NCBI GenBank assembly: GCA_009829735.1
Contig: CM020620.1
Coordinates: forward strand, 3,165,447 to 3,229,446
DNA from: Pyropia yezoensis
Taxonomy: Eukaryota; Rhodophyta; Bangiophyceae; Bangiales; Bangiaceae
Direction of reading: 5' to 3'
Length of the DNA stretch: 64,000 nucleotides
Shown here: positions 11,388 through 22,825 of the stretch, piece by piece
Numbering within the stretch: position 1 is the stretch's first letter
Layout of the letters: the number at the start of each line of letters is the position of its first letter
The notes under the pieces: model-generated
The model's input: the letters and a program-made list of their open reading frames with translations, nothing else
Told to the model about the DNA's origin: nothing
The model's database searches: none
Translations under genes and position numbers: made by a program

Positions 11388-13128
11388 GTTGGGATGGTGT
11401 CCGAGTGGGGGGGGCGTGGCGTCACTGGCGGCGGAGGGTGTCGTCCGTATGCGCACTCGCTGAGTAAATGTTTTTTTTTTTTTTCTGGCCGTGGGGTGCC
11501 TCACACTGGACAGATTCCACGTTTCTCCTGAGGATTTCAGATTCCTCAGAGGCGGATTCTGGAATCCTCTCAAGCGGTGAAATAGACAGTAGGAGAGGTC
11601 GCAGCTGGTTCCTGCGACGCCTGTTACCTCTTCGATGTGGGCAGAAATCTCGAGAAAGTCTTATATCGCACTGCTTTCACACTAACGCGGAGCACTCATT
11701 TGTCAGTAGTGCGCCATCTGAGGCATGCCATTGGCCTGTTGTGGGCCTATTGTTGTTATGGTCGTCATGAGACAAAATTCGGGGTACTGCAATACTGCTG
11801 ACTGGCCATTGTCATGGCTGCCTTCCCCCTCCTTGTTACCTTTTTCAATGGGGGGACGTCGCGCGCTGGTGTGCTTTTCTGCTCTTCCGTATCCCTTGAT
11901 TGCATTTCATCCGGCTATGATTAACCCTGCCCCCGTCCTCCCCCCATATTGTAGCGCGCTCACTGCTCCGTTTTTTGAGAAACAGGAAGGCGCGAGAGGG
12001 GATGCTTGTTGGCACCGTGCGTTTGCGTCTGATGTTTTCTCTCATCTAGCAACGTCTACCCTTCCCACTCCCCGCCCCCGCCCAGAAGTTTCCCCGCCTT
12101 CCTCTCCCCGACGAGGGCACCGAGCCAGTGATCGCCCCGCCTCGCTACCATGTTATTCTACCCCACCACTACTTGCCCCCCTCCCGAATGCTTACGTGTG
12201 CTGATGCCCCCCCCGCTATGCATGCCGGCCACCGCTACTATCTCCCCCTGCACTGCCTGGCCTGTGTCCCTCCCCCTCTGACAAACTGCGCGCAACTTCC
12301 ACAGCCTCCTCTTGCCTCCTTCAGGCGGGCGCCATCTACGCGGGGGATGTCAAGAGACCGCGCGCCCTCTCTCGGTGACGAACCCTTCACAATGCGCAGG
12401 AGTTCCTCCCGCGCTTTCTTCTGCAGCCCCTTTGTGCCACCACGTTTTGTACTTTCTGAGTGCTTGCCCTCCACCTGCCGCACCCCGTCCAGAGTGAGTC
12501 CGTCGCCCCGCGGCCTGTTGCCGGGCGCGCACTCGCGACGATCCTCTCCCGCGTTCAGGAGAGTGCTCCCCCGTGCCAATGCTCTCTTGCCACCGCCGTA
12601 TTCTTCTCTACATTGCGTACGCCTGCGACGCCCGCCCCCCCCTCACAGTGTACCACCATCTGCTCCCGCCACCTGATCTCCGACTCTCTCTTTCTTCTAC
12701 TTTGCATCTGATTGGAACACCTTCTCTCAACCCCTCTGATTTTTCAGTTCCGTGCGGGGAAAGGCCCCGCCGCATTTATTTGTCACCTCACCGCCCCCCA
12801 CTGTTTGCATCAGAGCTCCGCCCGCCCCCATCTGTCCACAACCGCTTCGCCTGGCCAAGCGTGCACAGGTGCCCTCAAACTGGGGGGGGAACAGTGGATG
12901 GCGCGAGATCAGCGCCAGTCTGCACTGTTCTTTTGTTTTTTTCTCGATCGCTGTACCCCCCCGTCTGTTCTCCCACCCTCACTCCCCGCCCCCCAACGTG
13001 TTCCTGATTGCCCAACTCCCGTCATTATACCAAGCTCTTCTGCCGCCACTTGTTGGCGGGCACCGGGTTGCACCCTAGGGCGGGGTACTGGCCAGGCGCC
13101 TTAGCCACCCATCTGTACCAGCCGGTGG
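11388..13128. other. Pyrimidine-rich single-copy stretch, no supported gene
   Basis: About 1.7 kb between element A and the first D LTR. It has a T15-type run near 11470-11484, a strongly C/T-rich plus strand from about 12050 onward, and no resemblance to the LTRs or to gag-pol. Several open frames of 100-180 codons occur on the plus strand, but they overlap and have Pro/Ser/Arg-rich, domain-free products. It may be host intergenic DNA. No RNA gene, terminator or promoter could be supported. Confidence 0.5.
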
Positions 13129-13595
13129 TGTGGCAGTATTGACCCCAGGTAGGGGGCAGCACGTGCCATACAAAGGACGGCAGGCAGGTAGTCTGACCGG
13201 TTTCTCCCCATGCATTTGGGTCCATATTCCCCAAGTTAGGGATAGCTATCTTAGTAGTAAGTTCAACTTGGACTTGAGGGTTTTCTACATTTTATCGTCT
13301 TGAATTTTCTTGTGGCCCGGTGGGCAGGTGCTGGGTTGGGAGATTCGGAGTGGCGAGATTTTTAGGGACCCTGGAGGGATAAGGGGAGGGACAGCGGGGC
13401 TTGGCCCTGCTTCCCCATCCCGACCAAGAAACTGTTTGCCCACACACCATCCTCTTGTTCCGTGGTGTGGCGTTTGCCCCACAGCAGGGGCAGCGTCGGT
13501 GCGGCTGGCACTTCTTCCGGTTCTCAACGTTACGAGAGGCACCCTCACCGTTGCCACGAACTTGGTGGAGGTTACTGTGAGCGGGTTTTGCCACA
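13129..13595 (+). repeat. D-family LTR (5' of D4)
   Basis: Starts TGTGGCAGTATTGACCCC and ends GTTTTGCCACA. It is the plus-orientation relative of the D LTRs at 27749-28218 and 56503-56971, and is followed directly by a primer-binding site. Confidence 0.88.
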
Positions 13596-13597
13596 TA

Positions 13598-13615
13598 TGG
13601 TGGAGCAGCAGGGGA
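13598..13615 (+). promoter_or_regulatory. Primer-binding site of D4
   Basis: TGGTGGAGCAGCAGGGGA just inside the LTR, identical to the site in C and C'. Confidence 0.8.
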
Positions 13616-13953
13616 TGGAGGTAAACTTTACCGCCGGGGGCGCCGGGAAGTAGAACGCACTTCCGTCTCTTTCCTTTGCTCGCAACGTGAGAATCGGTAG
13701 CCAACACGGCTGCGTCGGACCCTCCGACGTTCGGTAAGCTCTCCGGTGACAACTTTACTCCGGAGCCTTTCAATACTGGCAAGACACAGGGTGTTCCTGG
13801 GGTCGCGGAGGTGCTCGAGGCACTCCAGCTAGCAGGGCCGTGGGTATCGGTGCGGGTGGTATGCCATCCCGACAAAGTCGGGTGTTCACCCTGAAAGTTC
13901 TCCTCGGACCGGTGGTTCGCACTTCGGACATCGGGTGGTACACTCAAAGGGAA

Positions 13954-14646
13954 TGTTGTAGTGGTTTTACGTACCTTAGGCACGTAGCACCCAGAAGACA
14001 CAGAGAAGGAACCCACCAAGAACGCGGGGAGACAGGAGAGATACCGATCCGCCGACCACCTGGCTTGGTCACGCGGGGATCCGCGACCAGGACGACAGTG
14101 TTCAAGCACACGCATGTCTGTTTTTTTCGAAGGGGGAAGCAGCGCGCACCCCCACGCACACTCTTTTCCTCTCTCACCCGCACCCAGAAACGCTCCACAC
14201 CGGGCCACGTGCGGGCCAATCAAAACCCCCCCAGCATGTCCGGAGGGCCCCCTACCCCACGGATCATCCCCGCCAGCAGGGCAGGAATCTCCAAGATACG
14301 GGAAGAGGAGCCCCGCCGGACATCAGTGCCAACACTCCAGATCTCCCCAATCTCACAATCACGCAAAGTACACAATCACAATCCAAGCCCGAAATGCATC
14401 CCATCCCGGATCATTGACCAAAGTCCAATTCCGGTCAGGGGGAATTCCCCTACACTGGGAATCCCAATATGAGCCCAAGAACCAATGGCGACCCGGTCCC
14501 ATCTCCAAAGGAGCGGACGAATCGGAAGCCAGTAAATTCCCGAGGGGCCAAATACGTCCCGTCCTCCTCACTAGGAAGGTGGGCACAGGGATACGATGCG
14601 ATCTCTACGAGGTCCCCACACGTCGAGGACCCATAGGGTCCCTACA
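13954..14646 (-). repeat. A-like solo LTR inserted in D4 gag
   Basis: D gag sequence is colinear up to about 13953 and resumes at about 14650. The intervening roughly 690 bp starts TGTTGTAG, and carries a T-run followed by GGGGGAAGCAGCGCGCAC, closely like GGGGGAAGCAACGGGCAC of the A LTR. There is no internal element sequence, so it is best read as a solo LTR of an A relative. The right end is approximate and a clean target duplication is not seen. Confidence 0.5.
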
Positions 14647-15279
14647 AATGTCCCGAGGTGAGAGGATTGTCCACGCGAGATCCACTCGGGTTGGATTCAA
14701 CTTTGGCGTAGAGCCATCGCCAACTACGCGGGTCGAGGACGGCGGACCTTCTCTCGTTGGTGATAGGCTCGAGCCTGTGATTGGGGTCGTAGTAAGCTTT
14801 TACCCCCGCCACCTTCAAGTAAAGTATTTTTGATGGGAGCGTAATGCCCCTTGGGGTGTATATCTCGGGTCTAGTACACTATACTAGATCCTGGGGACCA
14901 GGAACTTCGGGCCCCTTATGAAAGTGACGCATGTGGATGGGTTGCTGTATGCACAAGTGATGCGTGGACACGTCCCGCACTGCCTTACTGCGTGCAGCAC
15001 CCCTTACAGGACTTTGTCAGAGACCGGACCGCAGTTTGTGTCCGTTTTGTTCCAAGGAGCATTGGACAGGCCGGAAAAGTCACGCGCTCGGGGCACGTGT
15101 TGAACCCCGAGGCGGCAGAGACCAAGAAGTACTTTTCCCTGACAGTAGACGTAGTTGCGAAGGCCCAGATTGAGAATCCCTTCTGGAAATCGCAGAGGGA
15201 GGCGCTGCGCACAGTCGCGGAAACACGATTCTTTGCCGGATAGTGATGGCCTCCCACTGAGTAAAGGGGCGGTCCAGGG

Positions 15280-15746
15280 TGTCGCAGTAATGACCCCAGG
15301 TTGGGGGCAACACGTGCAATGCAAGGAACGGCAGGCCGCTAGTCTGACCGGTTTCTCCCCATGCATTTGGGTCCATATTCCCCAAGTGAGGGATAGCTAT
15401 CTTAGTAGTAAGTCCAACTTGAACTTGAGGGTTTTCTACATTTTATCGTCTTGAATTTTCGTGTGGCCCGGTGGGCAGGCGCGGGGGTGGGAGATCTTGA
15501 GTGGCGAGATTTTGATGGATCCGGGGGGGATAAGGGGAGGGACCGCGGGGCTTGGCCCTGCTTCCCCATCCCGACCAAGAAGCTGTTTGCCCACACACCA
15601 TCCTCTTGTTCCGTGGTGTGGGGTTTGCCCCACAGCAGGGGCAGCGTCGGTGCGGCTGGCACTTCTTCCGGTTCTCAACGTTATGAGAGGCACCCTCACC
15701 GTTGCCACGAACTTGGTGGAGGATACTGTGAGCGAGTTTTGCCACA
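15280..15746 (+). repeat. D-family LTR shared by D4 and D3
   Basis: 467 bp, starting TGTCGCAGTAATGACCCC and ending GAGTTTTGCCACA. It has the same length as the LTR at 13129. Confidence 0.85.
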
Positions 15747-15859
15747 CAGGGGACTGAACAACTCGTTGGCCCCGAATCTCTTAAGGTTACTAACCTTTAG
15801 CGGCAGCATAACGCTACTAGAGGTGGACACCTGGGGTGTAGTAAACTTTCCCAGACCCT

Positions 15860-17105
15860 GAGGACCAGGTACTACTGGCCCTTCATGGTGGTGGACATCT
15901 ACAGTTGAGTGGCTGCATGCACAAGTGGTGCACAGAACCGCCTGATGGAACGGCGGTCTACTACGGCTATGCTTCTGTTCCCGGCCAAGGGGACCTTTGC
16001 CGCGTTGGCGATGGACATTCAGGCGGTACGAGCAAACTTTGCCACTCCCTACTACGCACAAGCTATTGGGCAGGCGGAGTGCTTCAACACGACTATTGCT
16101 AGGCGGCTGCACCACTGTGTGAGTGAGCACGTGGAAACGTGGGACAAATACATTTTTTCCTTGACTACGGCCTACAACCCGCAGGTTCACTCTTCTACGG
16201 GGGAAGCACCCCTTTCATTCGTGACTCCGCGCGGCGTGCGGTCTATTGCTGTACAGCGGCCGCTCCCAACTAGGAAGACCGGTGGCAGGAAGCCTACTCC
16301 TACTGAGAGTAAGGTGGAGTTTGCTGCTAGGCTAGAGAACCTCATCCCTAAAGTCAGGGCTGACGTGGACAGGGCGCAGAGACGCAATAAGCGTACTTTC
16401 GACAAAACAGTGCGTAACGCCAAGTTCGTCCCCAAGCAGGGTGACTGGGTGCTGGCACAATCACATACCCCAACTGGGGGTAAGCTAGTGGTCCGAACGA
16501 AGCGACCCTACCAAGTCCTTCGTACGGATGGGCGACGGTTCACCATCGCAAGTGACGATGGGATCCGTACATTAAGCGGACAGGACGTGGTGAAAGCTTC
16601 ACCACCTCCTCCAGGCGGCCCGGTCTGGGCGCATGCGCTGAAAGTGTGGCGTTTGCCTTCGCTGCCTGGGAGCAACAATGGCGCGCAGGAGTTTGCGGTT
16701 GATGAGTTCATCGACCACGGCTGGGATGAGGATACTGAACACCTCATGTTGAGGGTGCGTTGGTTTGGCTGTCGTGCCAAGGACTATACTTGGGAGTATG
16801 CAGAGGAACTTCCGGCTGACAAGGTCCGGGCCTACTGCGCCCGGAACGATATCGGCCCTGACCGTCCTCCCTCATTGCTAGGGAAGGTCGAGTGGTTGTA
16901 CCAAGAGAGTGCTTCAAGTCGAAGTGGTACGCAATGTCGCTTTTACTGCATCCCTAAGCCGCTCACTCTCTTAACAAAAGCAAATGCCAACCAGGCACGC
17001 ATGCTCGACTCCCCACCCTCACGTGAAGGGGAACGGCGAGACCCACGTCGACAGCGATCCCCGCTAGTCGGCGGAGCCGGCGGTTCCAAGTCGGAACCGT
17101 CGTGA
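15860..17105 (+). pseudogene. pol: Integrase and chromodomain remnant of D3
   Basis: After a degraded zinc-module region (about 15880-16000) the frame reads QAIGQAECFNTTIARRLHHC, matching the NGQVERFNKTIVRQLRHY block of element D integrase. Then comes the GKL/GPY-like linker with TGGKLVVRTKRPYQVLRTDG (about 16470-16530), and a chromodomain with LMLRVRWFGCRAKDYTWEYA (about 16744-16800). It is a broken fossil of D pol. Confidence 0.75.
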
Positions 17106-17227
17106 CCAACACAGTCGCGAGTACGACGACGACTGCGGTTGGTAGCCTGCTTGGTATTGCACGCAGGCTGGCGACGCAGACGCCGGACCGACTCGGTCTC
17201 GGACGGGGTGGATGACTCCGACTCGGA

Positions 17228-18455
17228 CTAAGACAACGCGTCCTCCGACACGGAGGGAGAACGCTGCGAGTGGTGGCGATGACGACGAGGAGGCGAGTAC
17301 GCTCGGCTCTCCCGACGCCTGCCGCACCCAAGTGGGGCCGACAAAGACATGATGGAGCCGATACGAGCCAGCTCGGCCGTCATAAACTCTGCAACCGACT
17401 TGCAACTAGCAGTCGAGACGACAGTGCGATCGCGCTCCTGAAGTTGAGTAGCCTCCGACGTTTGGAGGGTGGCAGCCGACGCGGCCATCCACGAAAGGGT
17501 GCGCACCAACGTGGTGATTAGCATCTCCGAAGTCAAGGGCGCGGACGGCAACACTAACTTGTGGTAGACCTTGAGTAGAGTAGCTCCCAAGTTCGGAGAC
17601 ACAGGCGTGGATGACTCAACCGCAACGACGATCGGGATGTCCCCGTGCGGCTAGAACTGAACAGGAGGAAGACGAGGGGCTCGCCGACTCGGTGGAGCCC
17701 GAAGGTAGCCGCGACCCCGAGGCGGGGTCGACGAAGCGCCTTGCACCAGATACTCTTTGTGAGTCGCTACGCCTAGCACCGTCTCCTTGTCCGGGGGCGG
17801 CGCACTGTGGCTTCGGGATGTTCCCGTGTGGCTGGAACGGGACGGAAGGAAGAGATGGGAGTCTCCGAGTGGGCGGAGCCCGATGGTAGCCGCGACCTCG
17901 ATTTGAGGCCGCCGCCTTGCCTTGCGCCAGGTACTCTACGTGCGTAGCTACGCCCACCGCCGACCTCTTGTCTGGACGCATTGCAGTGTGGCGCTTCACC
18001 CCTGGGGCATACGGGTAGTCCCCGATGCCCAATTGCTCCTTGAGTACCACCCGGCCGGCGTGAAGTTCACGACCGACCCAGACGAACTGCCTTAGTGAGC
18101 CTTCCTCCTTGGACCCGTTGGAGGATCGGCGCAACTTCTGCTCGATGCTCCCCCACTCGATGAGTTTATGGAGTCTCAGCATCTCCTCATGAAGAGAGAG
18201 CTGGCTCGCCGGGCATCCCTCAGCAACTAGCCGAGGGGTGAGCTCCTAAAACCTTGGATCAGGCGGGGTGACAAGCGCACCAACAAACCCGCGTCGCTGT
18301 ACGCACGCTACCGAGACCGACATGACCTCGAGGAGCCACGGTGTTGCCAACATGGCGAACACTAACTGGTCCGGGCTAGCCGTCAACATCACGGAGCCAA
18401 AGTTATCAACCAACTCCGGCAACATTGCCGGGAACCCAATAGGGACCGGAACTTG
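17228..18455 (-). pseudogene. Antisense gene of D3, partial
   Basis: On the minus strand, reading from 18455 leftward, it matches the D antisense protein at 28558-30522: LRQFVWVGRELHAGRVVL against LRQFVWVARELHDGRVVL, then IGDYPYAPGV. Nearer 17228 lie the Ser/Arg-rich tail and SVSEDALS. The N-terminal part is absent because C' was inserted. It ends about 120 bp from the 3' end of the D3 pol remnant and is convergent with it. Broken, function unknown. Confidence 0.7.
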
Positions 18456-18459
18456 AGGC

Positions 18460-19032
18460 TGTAGCATCCTTGGACCTGACTTGGCGTCGACCCGGGATGG
18501 CGACCAGGGGACACCAGGTTCTATAACACGCCCGCCGTGTGGGGATCGTTGGTGGCCGTGGCCCGTGCCCGGCACTGGGAAGCGGTGGACGACGCTACCG
18601 ACACGTGAGAGAGGGACTTCTGATGGGTTTTTGCATAGTTGTAAGGGACCGGATTTGAGAGAATTTGAGTGTGAGATTAGTGAGGGAGAATAGATTTAGT
18701 AGTGATAGTGGCCCCCGACCTGACGAGGTTAGACTGGGGTCGGGCCACTCGGGTGTAAGGGGGGGGGCTACCTGGTCAACGTGCCGGGGCTCCCCCAAAT
18801 GCATGTTAAGAGCGACAGCGAGGGGCCCTTGGCCCACTCCCTCAGGGAAAAAGACAACGGCGCGTTAGCTTTCCTCTTCCCCGTGTGCACTACCGTGCGT
18901 ATCTGTTGGCTCTGCCGACAGGCACGTAAGGCAACAGGCATACCACTCCCGTAGTTCCCCTTTCTGTGCTACCTGTCCCATTCCCCTGAAGGATACTGAC
19001 ACGTGTCTGAGAGGATCGAGTTTTATACCACA
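18460..19032 (+). repeat. 5' LTR of C'
   Basis: 573 bp, TGTAGCATCCTTGG to TTTTATACCACA. A homologue of the two 572-bp LTRs of element C. Confidence 0.88.
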
Positions 19033-19036
19033 TATT

Positions 19037-19054
19037 TGGTGGAGCAGCAGGGGA
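19037..19054 (+). promoter_or_regulatory. Primer-binding site of C'
   Basis: TGGTGGAGCAGCAGGGGA, four bases after the LTR end. Confidence 0.8.
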
Positions 19055-19241
19055 TTTGGAGTAATTGAGAAGAGACATTTGGGAGCAGCGGTTGGGTTTT
19101 CTCGTTCTGTCCTCTTCTGTGGTATGGGAATTATTGGCACCCGTTCACGGGAATCCCTTCCCTGGCTCTCCAACCACTCTCTTGTAGTCTGACGATCTTT
19201 GGACACGCTGGCAACTGGACTGAGGAAGTCAAAAGACCAAC

Positions 19242-19497
19242 ATGGCTACCCTCCCTGGCACGACGGTGCCCGAAGGGGTAGACCCTGCGTCCCTTGACGC
19301 ATCCCCGGTCACCGCGGGGGACGGTGTCCAACTCGGCGTTGTCCCCGCGGGAAAAGCAGACCTGGGCGCGACACGCGGTAGCGGGCTGGAATGTACAGGC
19401 GGCCAAGTACCTCCTGCTCCGGTTCCTCCGGCTGTCCGTCCTGCGGCAGCAACCCCGGGATCAACAGCGCTCGAGACACTCGAAGCAGACGACTCCC
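19242..19497 (+). pseudogene. gag: gag N-terminus of C', cut by B2
   Basis: Begins MATLPGTTVPEGVDPASLDA, identical in this stretch to the start of C gag at 42193, then a Gly/Pro/Ala-rich linker. The frame ends where the B2 LTR starts. Confidence 0.75.
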
Positions 19498-19860
19498 TGT
19501 AGCACAATAGGTATCCGCTGCACGTCCACTCTCAGGGAACACTCACCACGGGGGATCGGCACCAACGTCACCGGGAGGCCAAGGTTGCTGTCCTTCGAGC
19601 GCAAGCCACGGGACCAAGATGGGAGCCCAAATGGGAGGGGTTTGTTGATCTACCATGGCCGGCGGTGGATTCGTCGCCGGCTCCCTCGTTATAAACCCTC
19701 GGTGACACTACTAACTACCCTCCACCCCAAGATGCAAGTCCCTCTGGTCATAAGTAACTTATAAATACCGTGACCAGTACGGACTCCCAAATTGAAAGTT
19801 AAGGGTTAGAAGTAGCCCCTTTAATATTAGGGTCACAATACGGACAACCATATTGCTACA
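19498..19860 (-). repeat. 3' LTR of B2
   Basis: 363 bp, TGTAGCACAATAGG to CATATTGCTACA on the plus strand; the reverse complement of the B LTRs. A C-rich run directly to its right (TATCCCCCCCTTAG) is the polypurine tract read on the minus strand. Confidence 0.92.
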
Positions 19861-20455
19861 TATCCCCCCCTTAGATTCGGCCCGTCCTCGGGTCGAGTTG
19901 CATTCGGGGTTCCGAGTGTAAGTGGGTCGCGTGACCGTTTACCAGTCGGGTGGGGCTTTGCGCCCTGTCGCGACAGACACCCCTTTTCGAGGTTGTCTGA
20001 GGGGGGTGCCCCCCTTTGTGTGGTACACACACGATCCGTTTTCCGGACCGTTGAATTCCCGATGCGGGTTTCTGTTCACGACCCCCCTTTCCGGGGGGTG
20101 GTGCAAGCGGATCCGCCACCAGGCGTCTGGTGGTAGGGGGAACCCCTCTCGCGGGACGATTGAGTGGGTGGCGGGGGTTGCGCGCGTTGCGTGGGGGCGG
20201 TTGGGGGTGACCCCCCCCCCCTTTGATTACCCCGTGTAGGGGGGCGTGGCCCCGATCCGGGTGCCTGGGTGGAGCGCCCTCGTAGCTCGGCTGCCGCGGG
20301 TCGTCCCGCGCTACCGTATCGCTCGTGCTGAGCTGTGTGGTTATAAGCGCGGGTGCCCGCGCTTCCCTGGCTCGTCCGCGCGAGCGTTTCTTGTACCGGG
20401 TCGAGCCGGCTGCGGCTTTTTTGGCACGGGGCGCCCCTGCTACCCCGGCTTCACC
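19861..20455. other. B2 spacer between 3' LTR and antisense gene
   Basis: This contains the polypurine tract at its left edge and then GC-rich sequence with poly-C and poly-G runs. The plus strand is open in the antisense frame upstream of the chosen ATG, but that part is low complexity. It is the only place where a promoter for the antisense gene could lie within the element apart from the LTR. Confidence 0.4.
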
Positions 20456-22825
20456 ATGTCGGACCCCCAGGTACCCGGGGGCGAGGACGACCTCCTGCTT
20501 GAGGAGGAGGAAGAGGTGATGGTGGACGACGTTCCCGTCTCTGCCACCGCCGCCGAGTGCTTTTTGGAGAGCTCGTCGGAGAACGAAGGCGACCGGGTGA
20601 CCGTTCGTGTGGCCCCGGGAGGTGCGCCGGGCGGATTGTCGTCCGTGTGCAGCGGCACGACGGCTCCGTCGGGTGGCGGGCAACCGCGTGTAGCGGCTGC
20701 CTCCACCCCTACCCCTCCGGCGGCCCGGATGGCTCCTGTCGCCGGTGCCGGCGCGGCTCTACCTCAAGACGGCGTCGCCGGCGTGTCGGACGGTCGTGGC
20801 GGCACCCCGGACGGGACGGCGGGTCAAGACGGCGCGGGTGCCCGCCCGGTTCGTGTGTCCGCGGCGGCGGGTAACGGGTCTACTCCTGCTGCCCCCGTGG
20901 TGCCCACGTCGGGCCCGGGTGGCAGCGATGCTCTGCCCGCGGTGCCGCGGACGCTTGGTGGTCAAGAAGTGTCTACCCCGATGGCAGTGGACTCCGGGAG
21001 CTACTCCGGGCGGGCGCCCGCCCTTCTTCTTCCTCCTCGGCCCCGTGCTCCTCCGGTGCCGGCCCATCTGCCGGTGGGGCTCCCCCCGGCGCCCCCGATT
21101 CTTCCTGGTCCTGCCCGGGTTGCCCCGTTGGGTGGCGGCGTCGCCTTGGCGGCAGGTCAACCCGCCCTGTCGATGTCCGACTTGGTGGCTCGGGTTCGAG
21201 GCATGACTGTGCAAGAGTCGATGGAGTCCGCTGGGCGGATGCGGGTGGACTTCCACCAGCCGCGTCTCCCTGGAGAGACCTCCCGGCGCGTCAGGGTGGA
21301 CCCGAGTTGGGAGCGGGAGTTGGTGCGGCTGGTCAACTAGCCGAACGCGGTCCGAGTGGAGCATCATTGGATCCTGAGCCAGCCGGACGACCGGCATGCG
21401 CAGCTCTGGCGCACCCGGATTGGGCGGGATGAGGTCTACCTCGACTCCGCCTTCGGGATATGCGACTTGATTGCCCCCGCGTTGCCGCGGGAGGTTGACT
21501 ACCCGGCTAGTGCTCGGGGGGTTGCGGCGGCGGCGGTGCCGGTGGCGTTTGGGGAGACGGTGTGTGATACCGGCCGGTATCCCGGGTTCGAGTACTTCCC
21601 GGGGGTATCCCCGTACCTGACGTTGACGGCTCCGTACCCGCCCATGGCGGGGTTGAAGTCGGCGTCGAGCTGGCGACGCAACCATGGTGTCATGGCGGAT
21701 GCGTTCCGCACCGATATAACGTGTGCGTTGCAGACCGGTAACGGTCGTGCGCCGGTGTACACCGCCGTGCGCCCGCCTCTGTGGCAGGAGGGGTGGGAAC
21801 CCGCCCCTGCTTTCAGGTTTGAAACCGGCTCCTGTCTCCGATACTTCAGGAGTGTGTTGGCCTCCCGGCCGGTCCACCCGTTACAGGGGACCTTCACCCT
21901 TGAGGTTCCCCTCGGGCAGGCTTCCTCCTTCTTGCTGTCCGTCCGCCGGCAGGGGCGCCTGTTTCATCTTCCGACGGTTGTCCGTCGGCATATCGGGCAG
22001 TTGGGCGTGGACATGATCGCTGCAAAGTCCGGGTTGGCTCGGGAGTTCGAGGCTCTGCTGGCTGTTCACGATGCCGTGAACTGGGCTGGGGTGTTGGCCC
22101 TTCCCCCGTACCAGGACCCGCAGGCTGGGGCTTCCCCCTTGGCTCGTCACTCGTTGCGTATCCGGCGTACTCAGCCGGGCGAGCCCAATTGCCATGGGTG
22201 GGCGTCCACCGAGGCTGTTGCTGACCTGGGTATTCCCATGGTTATCCATGACCCTCTTCAGATCCTTGCCCCGTGGTTCGGGTACTCGATACCGGTGGCG
22301 GTTGGCCGTCGTCCCCGAGAGTGGGGCTCTGCGGGTGGGGAGCGTGAGGTGTCCAGTCGTCGGGCGGAGCCCCGCCGGGTTTACGGTGGAGCCCCTTCAG
22401 TAGGGACCTACCGGGCCTCGTATCAGGCGCCACCGGCTCCGGCGGTAGCCGTGTCGGCTCCTGTGGCTCCTCTGGCTGCGCCAGTGTCACCTCCCGCCCC
22501 TTTCCTGCGTGATGGGGGTCCCCGTCTATGATATGATGGCGTTGACGCCCTTATTGCCCGTGAGATGCGGGAGGGTCTCTCTGTTAGCTGGGGGGATATC
22601 CCTCCAGGTGCTGCGCTGGTTGGGTCCGCGCGTTGCTTCGGTGGCGTGCTTGACCGCTTCCAGTCTGCTCTGGCGGACGTGGAGGCTGGCCGCAGCACCC
22701 TCGTCCAGCTATGCACCGAGGTAACTCGGGTGATTGACCGTCGTGAGATTGCCGGCCGGTGGAGCATGGAGGTGTACGCGCTTACGCGTGAGTGGCCTCC
22801 CTCCGGCAGTGGGTCTACCCACTGA
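20456..22825 (+). pseudogene. Antisense gene of B2 (aORF-B type)
   Basis: The start was chosen at an ATG in good context (TCACCATGTCG) shared in position with the B copy; both copies span 2370 bp. The N-terminus has an acidic run LLLEEEEEVMVDD, then about 250 residues of Ala/Pro/Gly-rich linker. A folded-looking middle follows with WERELVRLVN, HHWILSQPD, LWQEGWEPAPAF, LEVPLGQASSFLLSVRRQG and LFHLP. LEV, the RxG and LFHLP align with WLLEV, RRG and LWHLP of the D antisense protein. The end has a helical segment CTEVTRVIDRREIAGRWSME. No membrane segment was seen. It is convergent with pol, which ends about 450 bp away. Function unknown; about one or two breaks. Confidence 0.65.

Larger units (their letters stand above)
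13129..15746 (+). mobile_element. D4: decayed D-family copy flanked by two D LTRs
   Basis: Two 467-bp D-family LTRs (13129-13595 and 15280-15746) bracket only about 1.7 kb. After the first LTR comes a primer site (13598-13615), then sequence matching the start of D gag (about 13740-13953), interrupted by an A-like solo LTR, then more D gag (about 14650-14760) and a short integrase remnant with GPQFVSVLFQG (about 15025-15060). About 15080-15240 has a short open frame with no recognised homology. The 5-bp flanks (GGTGG and CAGGG) do not match. It is heavily broken and old. Confidence 0.7.
15280..18459 (+). mobile_element. D3: D-family remnant, truncated by C'
   Basis: This shares the LTR at 15280-15746 with D4, giving an LTR-internal-LTR-internal tandem. 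It keeps an integrase C-terminal part with chromodomain on the plus strand and part of the D antisense gene on the minus strand. The C-family element C' begins at 18460 inside that antisense gene. It has no gag or reverse transcriptase left. Many breaks; old. Confidence 0.7.
18460..19497 (+). mobile_element. C': 5' end of a C-family element
   Basis: Contains the 5' LTR (18460-19032), primer site and the first part of gag. It is then cut by the B2 3' LTR at 19498. The LTR is clearly diverged from the C LTRs at 41410 and 50492. The left flank GAGGC lies in the D3 antisense gene. The rest of C' is not found across B2 in the expected orientation (see findings). Confidence 0.8.

Noticed and set aside
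12128-13104. Plus-strand frames of 130-180 codons in the pyrimidine-rich stretch
   Set aside because: Mutually overlapping, Pro/Ser-rich and without any motif; a C/T-rich strand lacks stop codons by composition.
15080-15243. Short open frame in D4 with RSGHVLNPEAAETKKYFSL
   Set aside because: Too short, no homology seen to D gag-pol or antisense proteins, inside a strongly decayed copy.
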